From CAVQAH01 sp963784195 (GTDB lineage Bacteria; Acidobacteriota; Vicinamibacteria; Vicinamibacterales; 2-12-FULL-66-21): a DNA stretch of 64,000 nucleotides. Made by a program: the position numbers and the translations under genes. Below the pieces are notes generated by a model. It was not told the DNA's origin and searched no databases. It was given only the letters and a program-made list of their open reading frames with translations. The stretch's first letter is position 1; each line of letters begins with the position of its first letter. Shown here piece after piece: positions 17,120 to 24,480 of this stretch. The stretch is taken from contig CAWARA010000029.1 in the NCBI GenBank assembly GCA_963784195.1, positions 13,317 to 77,316 of the forward strand. Direction: 5' to 3'.

Positions 17120-19639
17120 TTATTCAGACCGGAGGGCGACCATCGGATCGATCCGCGACGCGCGATGGGCGGGGATGTATGCAGCCAGACCTGCGACGAG
17201 CATCAGGAGGCCGGCGCCCACGCCGTACGCAACCGGATCGATGGCGCGGACGCCGTGCAGGAGCGACGCGATCGTCCGGTTGGCCGCATACGCGAGCGGC
17301 ACGCCGATCGCGGCACCGATCAGCACGAGCATCATCGCTTCTCTGACGACGAGCCACAGCACGCTGCTGCGGTTCGCACCGAGTGCCATGCGCACACCGA
17401 GCTCGGTCACGCGCCGCGCGACTCCGTAGGAGATCGTGCCGTAGAGGCCGAGGCAGGCCAGCACGAGCGCGATGGTTCCAAACACACTCGTCAGGCTTGC
17501 GACGAGGCGGTCGTTGGACAGGCCCCTGTTGAGGCGCTCCTCGAGCGGCACGATGTCGAAGACGGACAGCGACGGCTCCGCTTCGGCGAGGACCTGCCGA
17601 ATGGTCGTGACCATCAGTGCGGGCGGCCCCGCGGTTCGCACCTCCAGATTGCTCAGCACATCATCCGGCGTCGACGGCGCGAGACGGTAGATCATGTTGG
17701 GCGGGTTGCCGCGGACATCGAGGTACTTCGCGTCCTGCACGACGCCCACGATTACCGGCGACTTGGCATCGATGGGGTTTCCGTACGACCAGCGCTTGCC
17801 GACGGCATTTCCGCCCGGGAAGAACCGTCGCGCCATCGTCTCATTCACGATGGACTTGCCACTGCCGGGCTGCCGATCCTCGGCATTAAAGTCTCGTCCG
17901 CCCACGATCCGCAGGCCGACGTTGTCGAAGTAGCCGGCGGTGACGATCTCCTCGTTGGTGTTCAGCCGCTCGCCGGTCGCGGGTGTGTGGCCCTCGACGG
18001 CGAGGCTGCTGTTACGTTGCGATGTTCCGAGCGGGCCATTGAGCGAGAGGCTCGCGGAGGTGACGCCGGGAACGGTCCGCAATCGCTCGAGCACCCGTTC
18101 GTAGAGAGCCTGGCGCTGATCGTTCGAGTAGCCAAGGCCGCGAACGTCCATGCGCGCGACGAGCAGGCGATCGCGGTCGTAGCCGACGTCGGTCCGCAGG
18201 AGCGACTGCATGCTGCGCACGAACAGGCCCGCGACGATCAAGAGGAGCAGGCAGAATGCGATCTGCGCCGCGACCAGCGTCTTTCCGACCACCGTCCCTC
18301 GCCGACCGCCCGCACCAACGAGCCGTGCCTGCGCCTTCAGCGCTTCCGTCGGCGCCACGCGCGTGCCTCTGACTGCCGGGAGGACGCCGGCGGCAAGCCC
18401 CGAAGCGATAGTGACGACGAGCGCGAACCCGAGGACGCGCCAGTCGAAACTCGTGTCGAGATCGATCAGGGTGCTACCCCTCGAGAACATCAACATCAGC
18501 GCGTCGCGGCCCCAGGTCGCGACGAGCAGGCCGAGCGCGCCGCCGACCACCGACAGAACCATCGTTTCAATCAGCAGTTGACGGATGACGCGCCACCGGC
18601 TGGCGCCGATTGCGGATCGAATCGCCACTTCCCGCTCGCGGGCGCTGGCGCGGGCGAGCAGCAGGCTCGCGACGTTCCCGCACGTGATGGCCAGCAGCAC
18701 GCCGACCATCGCCAGCAGAACGTAGAGAGGCGCCGAGAGATCGGTGCGCATCGACGAGACGCCGCGGTGCGCGCTGGCAAGGACGACACGCTCCGAGTCG
18801 AGTTGCTGCCGTCCGTCGGTATTGTCCGCGTCGAGACGCGCCAGGGCGTCACGCTTGTGGACGAGGGTCAGCGCCGAGGCGACAGCGGGCACGTCGGTGC
18901 CCTGTGGCACTCGCGCGAACATGTGCAACCACTCGATCTCCGCCTGCGGCGCCCACGGCTTCCGGCTGTCCGCACGGCCGGAGGCGCTGGCGTTGAAGGC
19001 GTAACGGATGTCGGGCTGCCGTACGAGCGGCACCCAGACTTCGGGATTGCGGACGGCGAGGAACGGGCCGAAGAACGCAGGGTCGGCCACGCCAACAATC
19101 GTGAGGTTCGCACCACCGATGATCAGCTCGCGGCCGACGACGTCGCCGGCGCGCCTGAACCGCCGCTCCCAGAACGTATCGCTGATCACCGCCACCGGGC
19201 TCGCCGCCGTGTCGTTGTCTCTCGCCTCGATCAGCCGTCCAACCTGGGCTCGCTGTCTCAACACTCCGAAGTACTCGCCAGACACGAGCTGCACCAGCGC
19301 GCGTTCCGCGGCAGCCGGGTCCGTCCGGCCGCCAATCCGTACGTTCAGGCTGGTCGCGTTCGTCGCCGCAAACAGCTCAGCGCGGCCTTTGACCTCGTCG
19401 CGGGCCTGCTCGAACATCACGTACGAATAGCGTGGCGAGACTTCCTGGGCGAGGTGCTTTTCGGTCAGGTAGAGCTGCTGCGAGTTCGGGATCGGGAGGC
19501 TGCGCAGAATGACCGCGTTCAGTATCGCGAAGACCGTTGCCGCGCCGCCGATGCCGATCGCCAACGAGAGAGCGGCGACCGAGGTGAACAGCGGGCTGCG
19601 GAGGAGAACGCGGATGGCGTAGCGGAAATCACGGCCCAT
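17120..19639 (-). CDS. ADOP ABC-type permease (MacB/FtsX-like)
   Basis: Intact ADOP protein of about 839 residues without the PadR-linked head domain. The ATG at 19639 (MGRDFRYAIRVLL) is preferred to an in-frame TTG 15 bases upstream. Layout: first TM helix (TSVAALSLAIGIGGAATVF), periplasmic MacB core, a first FtsX module of three helices (YVLLAMVGVLLAITCGNVASLLLAR with AREREVAIRSAIGAS), a second periplasmic core, and a second FtsX module ending PAHRASRIDPMVALRSE. No ATPase gene is adjacent, as is usual for this family. The transported substrate is unknown; related MacB systems act on envelope lipoproteins, peptides or toxins. Confidence 0.9.
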   Translation of the reverse strand: MGRDFRYAIRVLLRSPLFTSVAALSLAIGIGGAATVFAILNAVILRSLPIPNSQQLYLTEKHLAQEVSPRYSYVMFEQARDEVKGRAELFAATNATSLNVRIGGRTDPAAAERALVQLVSGEYFGVLRQRAQVGRLIEARDNDTAASPVAVISDTFWERRFRRAGDVVGRELIIGGANLTIVGVADPAFFGPFLAVRNPEVWVPLVRQPDIRYAFNASASGRADSRKPWAPQAEIEWLHMFARVPQGTDVPAVASALTLVHKRDALARLDADNTDGRQQLDSERVVLASAHRGVSSMRTDLSAPLYVLLAMVGVLLAITCGNVASLLLARASAREREVAIRSAIGASRWRVIRQLLIETMVLSVVGGALGLLVATWGRDALMLMFSRGSTLIDLDTSFDWRVLGFALVVTIASGLAAGVLPAVRGTRVAPTEALKAQARLVGAGGRRGTVVGKTLVAAQIAFCLLLLIVAGLFVRSMQSLLRTDVGYDRDRLLVARMDVRGLGYSNDQRQALYERVLERLRTVPGVTSASLSLNGPLGTSQRNSSLAVEGHTPATGERLNTNEEIVTAGYFDNVGLRIVGGRDFNAEDRQPGSGKSIVNETMARRFFPGGNAVGKRWSYGNPIDAKSPVIVGVVQDAKYLDVRGNPPNMIYRLAPSTPDDVLSNLEVRTAGPPALMVTTIRQVLAEAEPSLSVFDIVPLEERLNRGLSNDRLVASLTSVFGTIALVLACLGLYGTISYGVARRVTELGVRMALGANRSSVLWLVVREAMMLVLIGAAIGVPLAYAANRTIASLLHGVRAIDPVAYGVGAGLLMLVAGLAAYIPAHRASRIDPMVALRSE

Positions 19640-20108
19640 AAACACGAATCTCAAGCACCGCGGATGCCAAGCCGCCGCCGATTTGCGCGGCGTCTTGGAG
19701 CGAGCGGGTGAGAGCCGTCCGGAAACGGGATGATGTGTTCGGGCCGGTCAAATCCGTGACCGGAGGTTACGGAGGGAACGGAACGAGCTTCAACTCAGAG
19801 AAACGGAGGAACGGAGAAAAACCGGGACTACGTTCTGCAGCCGATGGCGGCCCGGCCGACGGCCGGGCCGGGCGATCGACCGATGTCCCACGGACACAAG
19901 CCGCCTCCTCATTCACGCGCGGCTTGTGTCCGCGGGACATCGGTCGATCGCTCGCCGCGCACGCGCGGCGCCATCGGCTCGAAACTGGTATTTGATCGTC
20001 TCCGTTTCTCCGAGTCTCTGTGTTGAAGCTTTTTCTGTTCCCTCAGTCCTCTCCGTCGTTCCCGCCCCGAACCCCGCTGCCTCCGCTACGTGTTACAGTG
20101 ACGCCCCG
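19640..20108. other. divergent intergenic region containing a family J element
   Basis: Nearly 470 bases between the ADOP start and the EamA gene. About 300 bases of it form the nested hairpin described at 19755-20058. No protein-coding sequence was supported. Confidence 0.6.
19755..20058. repeat. nested long hairpin element, family J copy 1
   Basis: Outer arms: about 57 bases starting near 19755 (words ACGGAGG, GGAACGGA, AGCTTCAAC, GAAACGGAGG) are the reverse complement of 20000-20058 with scattered mismatches. Inner arms: 19873-19905 pairs with 19919-19952 almost perfectly around the shared GCGATCGACCG ends. GCCGATGGC/GCCATCGGC segments add a middle stem. A second copy, in the opposite orientation, lies at 54585-54910. 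Changes in the inner stem between the copies occur on both arms. Confidence 0.88.
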
Positions 20109-20198
20109 ATGTCGTCACCGTCCGGGTCTCGATGGTTGCCTCTGCTGCGGTGACAGTCTTCCCGCTGGCTGGTACTCGTCATCTGGTGGATCACGTGT

Positions 20199-21167
20199 GT
20201 GATCTGGAGCAGCGTCTTCCTGTTCATCAAGGTCGGCGTCACCGAAGTGCCTCCACTCGGCTTCGCCACGAGCCGCCTCGCGCTTGCGGCGTTGGCCTTG
20301 CTCCTGTTCGCGACGATCAAGGGTTATCAGTGGCCGAAGACCCAGCGGGATTGGCTGGTCATTTCATCGACCGGCATTCTCCTGCTCGGATTCAACTACG
20401 GCCTCCTCTTCTGGGGCTCGCAATTCATCCCGTCTGGCGTGACGGCCGTGCTCGGCGCGTCGTCGCCGGCATTCTCGCTGATTCTGGCAAGCTTTCTCGG
20501 CTCCGAGCGGATGACCGCCACGAAGGTCGCCGGCGTATTGCTGGGCCTCGTTGGCGTCGGGATCGTCTGTCTCGATCAAGCGAAATTGAGTGGGGGCTGG
20601 TCGCTGGCTGGCTCGCTCGCGGTGACGGGCGGCGCCATTTGTGTGGCCGTGGCCTATGTCGGCGTCAAGATGTTTGGCCGGGCGGTCGATCCGACGATTC
20701 TGATGGCTGGGCAGATGCTCTCGGCGCTCGGTCCGCTCGGCCTGGTTGCAATCGCACGCGAGGGTAGCCCCCTGGCGTTCAACTGGACGCCAACGGCGAT
20801 CGTCGCGTTGCTGTACTTGACCATCGCGGGCTCGATCGTCGCGATGTGGTTGAACTATTGGCTGCTGCGGCGAATGGATGCCACCAGCCTGCTGTCGATG
20901 GGATTCGTGGAGCCCTTCATCGCCGTGCTCCTGGGCGCGTTGTTCCTGGATGAACGCATCACGCTGCGGACGCTGGCCGGCGGGCTTGCCGTGACCGCAA
21001 GCGTTTGGCTCGTGCTCCGCCGCAATGCGAACGCGGATCATTGCGCATCGAATGAGTTGCCAGAAATACGCGTGTCGGCCCCTATCCCCGTAGATCCGCG
21101 AGATTCCCCGTCCCGTTTGCGAGAATCCGCGAAGATCCGCGTCCCGTTCGGTAATCCGCGTCCGTGA
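20199..21167 (+). CDS. EamA/DMT family transporter; N terminus interrupted by TGA
   Basis: Drug/metabolite transporter superfamily permease with two EamA domains and about ten hydrophobic segments (GVTAVLGASSPAFSLILASFLGSER and LSMGFVEPFIAVLLGALFLDERI mark the ends of each half). The GTG at 20199 would remove half of the first helix. An ATG at 20109 opens the same frame (MSSPSGSRWLPLLR), then meets TGA at 20151, after which RWLVLVIWWITCVIWSS completes a normal first helix. The last ~40 residues (after about 282) are translated repeat words (family H) and are not EamA-like. The gene is followed by XdhC on the same strand. Confidence 0.82.
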   Translation: MIWSSVFLFIKVGVTEVPPLGFATSRLALAALALLLFATIKGYQWPKTQRDWLVISSTGILLLGFNYGLLFWGSQFIPSGVTAVLGASSPAFSLILASFLGSERMTATKVAGVLLGLVGVGIVCLDQAKLSGGWSLAGSLAVTGGAICVAVAYVGVKMFGRAVDPTILMAGQMLSALGPLGLVAIAREGSPLAFNWTPTAIVALLYLTIAGSIVAMWLNYWLLRRMDATSLLSMGFVEPFIAVLLGALFLDERITLRTLAGGLAVTASVWLVLRRNANADHCASNELPEIRVSAPIPVDPRDSPSRLRESAKIRVPFGNPRP

Positions 21168-21234
21168 GATCCGCTAGATCCCGTCCGTAGATCCGCGTTT
21201 GCTGGATGGTTCCGCGTTGTGCCATCGTAGATCC
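21090..21234. repeat. irregular word array, ATCCGCG (family H)
   Basis: At least five ATCCGCG words, plus variants such as GATTCCCCG, TCCCGT and ATCCGTG, are spread over 145 bases with irregular spacing. The left half is translated as the tail of the EamA protein; the right half reaches the XdhC start at 21235. It looks like a decayed or scrambled form of the tandem word arrays seen elsewhere in the window. Confidence 0.6.
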
Positions 21235-22350
21235 GTGGCTGAGCGCCGCGAAACCGAACGCATCCTGCAGGCAATCCGCGACGTCCGCGCCGCTGGTCAA
21301 CGCGCGGCGATTGCGACCGTCGTCCGCGTCAGAGGCAGCGCCTACCGCCGCGAAGGCACTCGCATCCTCGTCCGTCAGGATGGCAGCTACGAGTGCCTGC
21401 TTTCCGGCGGGTGCCTGGAGCCTGCTGTCGCCGACGCGGCTGCCCGCGTGATCGAGACGGGGGAGCCGGTCGTCGTCAGCTACGACCTCGAGGAAGATTC
21501 CATCTGGGGCCTCGGCATCGGGTGCAGCGGAGCGGTCGACATTCGAATCGAGCGGCTCGAGGCGGATGCGCTGACCGGCGCGTGGCTCGACATGCTGAGG
21601 GATGGTCGAGCCGGCGCATTGGTTACGCCGCTCGCTGGAGCGCCCGGACGGCTTCTGGTCAGCGACGATCGTGCGCCGGAGGGAACGCTGGGCGATCCGA
21701 ATCTCGACGCCGCAGCGGCGACGGTGGCGCTGGACCGGCTGAGGGCGCCCCACGCGCATTCCGGTTCCGAGCGCTGCGGCCATGCCGAGCTGTTCTTCGA
21801 ATTGAGCCTGCCGCCGCCGAAGCTGGTCGTGTTCGGAGCCGGTTCGGATGCGACGCCACTCGTGGAACAGGCGTGGGCGCTCGGATTCGCGGTCACCGTC
21901 GTTGACGTCCGTGCGGCATTCCTGACGCCCGAACGTTTTCCCTCGGCGACGCTCATCCCTGCGCATTTCAGCGAATTCCCTCAGAAGCTCTCACTGGACG
22001 AGCGCACCTTCGTGGTGATCATGAATCACCACCTCGAGCGTGACTGGGAGAGCCTGCGATTTGCGCTCGCATCGTCGGCGCCGTACGTCGGAGTGCTGGG
22101 ACCGCGATCGCGGTTTCGAAAACTGCTGGGCGCGCTCGAGTCCCTCGGGTGCGAGCCCGACGCGTCAGCCCTGGCGCGGGTTCGAAGCCCGGTTGGTCTT
22201 GCGGTGGGGGCCGAGACTCCCGAAGAGATTGCCCTGTCGATCCTGGGCGAAATCGTCGCCGTGCACCGCGGGTTCCAGGGGGGATTTCTGAGCGGGCGCG
22301 AAGAAAGCCTTCACCGCCCCGCGGATATCCGTTCGATGGCGCGTTCGTAG
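21235..22350 (+). CDS. xdhC: XdhC/CoxI family protein
   Basis: A 371-residue XdhC-type protein. In the known family XdhC binds molybdenum cofactor, promotes its sulfuration and delivers it to xanthine-dehydrogenase-type enzymes. The N-terminal XdhC/CoxI domain (AAIATVVRVRGSAYRREGTRILV, CLLSGGCLEPAV, GLGIGCSGAV) is followed by a C-terminal Rossmann-like domain (LVVFGAGSDATPLVEQAWALGF, VIMNHHLERDWESLRFAL, YVGVLGPRSRF). GTG start chosen next to the end of the repeat region. Its 3' end overlaps the convergent mocA-like gene by 40 bases. With mocA it supplies cofactor to the CO dehydrogenase encoded next. Confidence 0.88.
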   Translation: MAERRETERILQAIRDVRAAGQRAAIATVVRVRGSAYRREGTRILVRQDGSYECLLSGGCLEPAVADAAARVIETGEPVVVSYDLEEDSIWGLGIGCSGAVDIRIERLEADALTGAWLDMLRDGRAGALVTPLAGAPGRLLVSDDRAPEGTLGDPNLDAAAATVALDRLRAPHAHSGSERCGHAELFFELSLPPPKLVVFGAGSDATPLVEQAWALGFAVTVVDVRAAFLTPERFPSATLIPAHFSEFPQKLSLDERTFVVIMNHHLERDWESLRFALASSAPYVGVLGPRSRFRKLLGALESLGCEPDASALARVRSPVGLAVGAETPEEIALSILGEIVAVHRGFQGGFLSGREESLHRPADIRSMARS

Positions 22351-22904
22351 TCCTCGCGCGTATCGATGTCCAGCAGCATCTCGGGCGGGAGGTGCAGCAC
22401 GACGGTTTTGTCCCGATGGCGTTGCAGCACAGGCCTCGCGCCATGTTCGAGCGCTGCAAGTTCAGGAAAGAACTGCCGATCGAAGAGATGCGGCGGCGCC
22501 GTCACGTCGCCGTATCGGACGCTCACGATGCCTGGCGGGTTGGTGCGGTAGGCCTCGATCAGGCGGCGGTATTCGCTGGCCGTGACAAACGGCTGATCCG
22601 CGAGCGCAAACATCGCCGCGGAGCTGTTCTCCATCGCCGCCACCGCTGTCCGGAACGAGCTGCCCATGCCGGCGGCGTAGTCAGCGTTGACCGTCACCCG
22701 GCACCCCTGACCCTCCAGGGCCGCGGCAACCCTCTCGTGCTCGAATCCCACGACGACCAGCACCTCGTCAACGCCTGACTCCGACACCTCACGAACCGTC
22801 CGGCCGATGACGGTTTCTCCCCCGAGCTGCAGCAGCAGCTTCTGCGACCCCATACGGCTTGATGCCCCTGCTGCCAGTACGACCCCGGTAATCATGAGCC
22901 GCAT
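22311..22904 (-). CDS. mocA: MocA-like molybdenum cofactor cytidylyltransferase
   Basis: A 197-residue MobA/MocA-type nucleotidyltransferase. The signature GVVLAAGASSRMGSQKLLL lies at the N terminus, VNADYAAGMGSSFRTAV in the middle, and FALADQPFVTASEYRRLI carries the metal-binding Asp. CO dehydrogenase uses the cytosine dinucleotide form of the cofactor (MCD), so a cytidylyltransferase is expected beside a cox cluster. Start at 22904 (MRLMITGV) or 22895 are both possible. It is transcribed against xdhC and divergently from coxM. Confidence 0.82.
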   Translation of the reverse strand: MRLMITGVVLAAGASSRMGSQKLLLQLGGETVIGRTVREVSESGVDEVLVVVGFEHERVAAALEGQGCRVTVNADYAAGMGSSFRTAVAAMENSSAAMFALADQPFVTASEYRRLIEAYRTNPPGIVSVRYGDVTAPPHLFDRQFFPELAALEHGARPVLQRHRDKTVVLHLPPEMLLDIDTREDYERAIERISAGR

Positions 22905-22989
22905 TGTACGAGGCCGTGGCTTTGCCCACGCCAAACAGCATATGATTTTGATCCCATCTCGCGTTTACTGCCGCGACAGGAGGTTGGCC

Positions 22990-23865
22990 GTGATCCCCGC
23001 TGCCTTCGAGTACGTCCGTCCCCGATCAGTCGATGAAGCGTTTGCGCTCATGCAGAAGCATGGTGGCGAAGCCCGTGTGCTGGCGGGCGGGCAGAGCCTG
23101 ATACCCGCCATGCGATTCCGCCTGGCGCGGCCCGCCGTTCTGGTCGACATCAACCTGATCAAGGAGCTCGACTTCGTGAAAATGGACGGTGCCCTGACGC
23201 TGGGCGCCCTCGCACGCGACGTGGCGATCGAGCGAGCGCCGTGGATTACGGAGCGCCGCTGGAGCCTGCTCCGCGACGTGGCAGCGGTCGTCGCCGATCC
23301 GGTCGTACGGCAGACAGCCACCGTCGTCGGCAGTCTGTGTCACAACGATCCGGCCGGCGACTGGACGACGGTGGCGCTCGCGACGCGCGCGCAGGTCGAC
23401 GTGCGTGGGAAGGGCGGACCGCGATCGGTGACTATCGACGAGTTCCTGGTCGACAGCTTTACGACGGCTGTCGGCGAGGGCGAGATAGCCCTGGCCGTAA
23501 AGTTCCCGGTGCCGGACGACCGCACGGCCGGGTCTTACCAGAAGATGGAGCGCAAGGTCGGAGATTATGCGACCGCAGCAGCAGCGGTGCAGTTGTCGCT
23601 GAACGCCGATGGAACGATCCGCGAGGCCGGCATCGCCCTGTCGGCAGCCGGCCCGTGCGCCGTGCGAGTGGATGAAGCCGAGCGTGCGCTCAAAGGACAG
23701 AAACCGTCGGCTGCCGTCATCGCGGCGGCGGCGGATGCCGCAACGCGCCACAGCGCTCCGCAGGCGGATCTCCGCGGAAGCATCCCGTACAAGAAGAATC
23801 TGGCCGGCGTCCTGGTGGCACGCGGCCTCCGTCAGGCTCTCTCGCGTCTGGGAGTTCAGGCATGA
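22990..23865 (+). CDS. coxM: aerobic CO dehydrogenase medium (FAD) subunit
   Basis: A 291-residue FAD-binding subunit that passes electrons from the iron-sulfur subunit to FAD and the quinone pool. The GTG at 22990 is fixed by AGGAGG a few bases upstream. FAD-binding motifs are AGGQSLIP (about residue 36) and TVVGSLCHNDPAGDW (about 110). The C-terminal CO_deh_flav_C domain follows. Its stop overlaps the coxS start (ATGA), so the two are translationally coupled. Order M-S-L is that of form I clusters. Confidence 0.93.
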   Translation: MIPAAFEYVRPRSVDEAFALMQKHGGEARVLAGGQSLIPAMRFRLARPAVLVDINLIKELDFVKMDGALTLGALARDVAIERAPWITERRWSLLRDVAAVVADPVVRQTATVVGSLCHNDPAGDWTTVALATRAQVDVRGKGGPRSVTIDEFLVDSFTTAVGEGEIALAVKFPVPDDRTAGSYQKMERKVGDYATAAAAVQLSLNADGTIREAGIALSAAGPCAVRVDEAERALKGQKPSAAVIAAAADAATRHSAPQADLRGSIPYKKNLAGVLVARGLRQALSRLGVQA

Positions 23866-24347
23866 ACGTCAAGATCACGATCAACGGCGTCCCCTTCGAG
23901 CGTGACGTCGAGCCGCGCACGTTGCTGGCGTACTTCATCCGCGAAGAATGCGGCCTGACCGGCACGCACGTCGGCTGCGACACCTCGAGCTGCGGGTGTT
24001 GCGTCGTCGTGATGGACGGCGAACGCGCGGTGAAGTCCTGCTCGATGTTCGCGGTGCAGGCTGACGGCCACGAGATCCTGACCGTCGAGGGTCTGGCGCA
24101 GGGTGGCGCGCTGCACCCGATACAGCAGGCGTTCTGGGACAAGCACGGGCTGCAGTGCGGCTTCTGCACCCCCGGCATGATGCTGACCTCCTATGTGCTG
24201 CTCAAAGACAACCCTGACCCGAGCGAGGCGCAGATTCGCGAAGGTCTGGCGGGGAACCTGTGCCGGTGCACGGGGTATCAGAACATCGTGAAAGCGGTGC
24301 AGCAGGCCGCGGAGACCATGCGTCAGCCAGCGGCTGCGACGAAATAG
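23862..24347 (+). CDS. coxS: aerobic CO dehydrogenase small (2Fe-2S) subunit
   Basis: A 161-residue iron-sulfur subunit with two [2Fe-2S] clusters. The N-terminal plant-type cluster is bound by Cys39, Cys44, Cys47 and Cys60 (HVGCDTSSCGCC). The C-terminal helical cluster uses Cys99, Cys102, Cys134 and Cys136 (CGFCTPGMM and NLCRCTGYQNI). It relays electrons from the Mo-Cu centre of CoxL to FAD in CoxM. It overlaps coxM by four bases. A heptamer hairpin starts nine bases after its stop and separates it from coxL. Confidence 0.95.
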   Translation: MNVKITINGVPFERDVEPRTLLAYFIREECGLTGTHVGCDTSSCGCCVVVMDGERAVKSCSMFAVQADGHEILTVEGLAQGGALHPIQQAFWDKHGLQCGFCTPGMMLTSYVLLKDNPDPSEAQIREGLAGNLCRCTGYQNIVKAVQQAAETMRQPAAATK

Positions 24348-24355
24348 ACATTTTT

Positions 24356-24453
24356 GCCGTAGTTCGTGGTTCGTCGCTCGTGGCTCGAAGAGCTCGCTAT
24401 TAGCATTTCGAGCGACGAGCAACGAACTACGAACCACGGACACGGACTACGGC
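24356..24453. repeat. heptamer inverted repeat, family B copy 1, inside the cox operon
   Basis: A fold-back built of 7-bp words GTNGYYC (GTAGTTC, GTGGTTC, GTCGCTC, GTGGCTC) with complementary words on the right (GAGCGAC, GAGCAAC, GAACTAC, GAACCAC). Perfect GCCGTAG/CTACGGC ends close the element. TTTTT precedes the left arm. It lies between coxS and coxL, 27 bases before the coxL start, so any transcript joining the two genes carries this hairpin. Confidence 0.93.
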
Positions 24454-24480
24454 AGGTTTCTCAATGCCAGGAGATAGGCA

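Noticed and set aside
17075..19711. Very long plus-strand open frame opposite the ADOP permease
   Set aside because: It is the antisense of an intact ADOP with clear family motifs; the composition (Arg, His, Asp-rich, no domain) is typical of shadow frames in GC-rich genes.
24356..24453. CRISPR array, considered for this and the other tandem word arrays
   Set aside because: Units are 7 bp without unique spacers, arms are inverted, and no cas genes are present.
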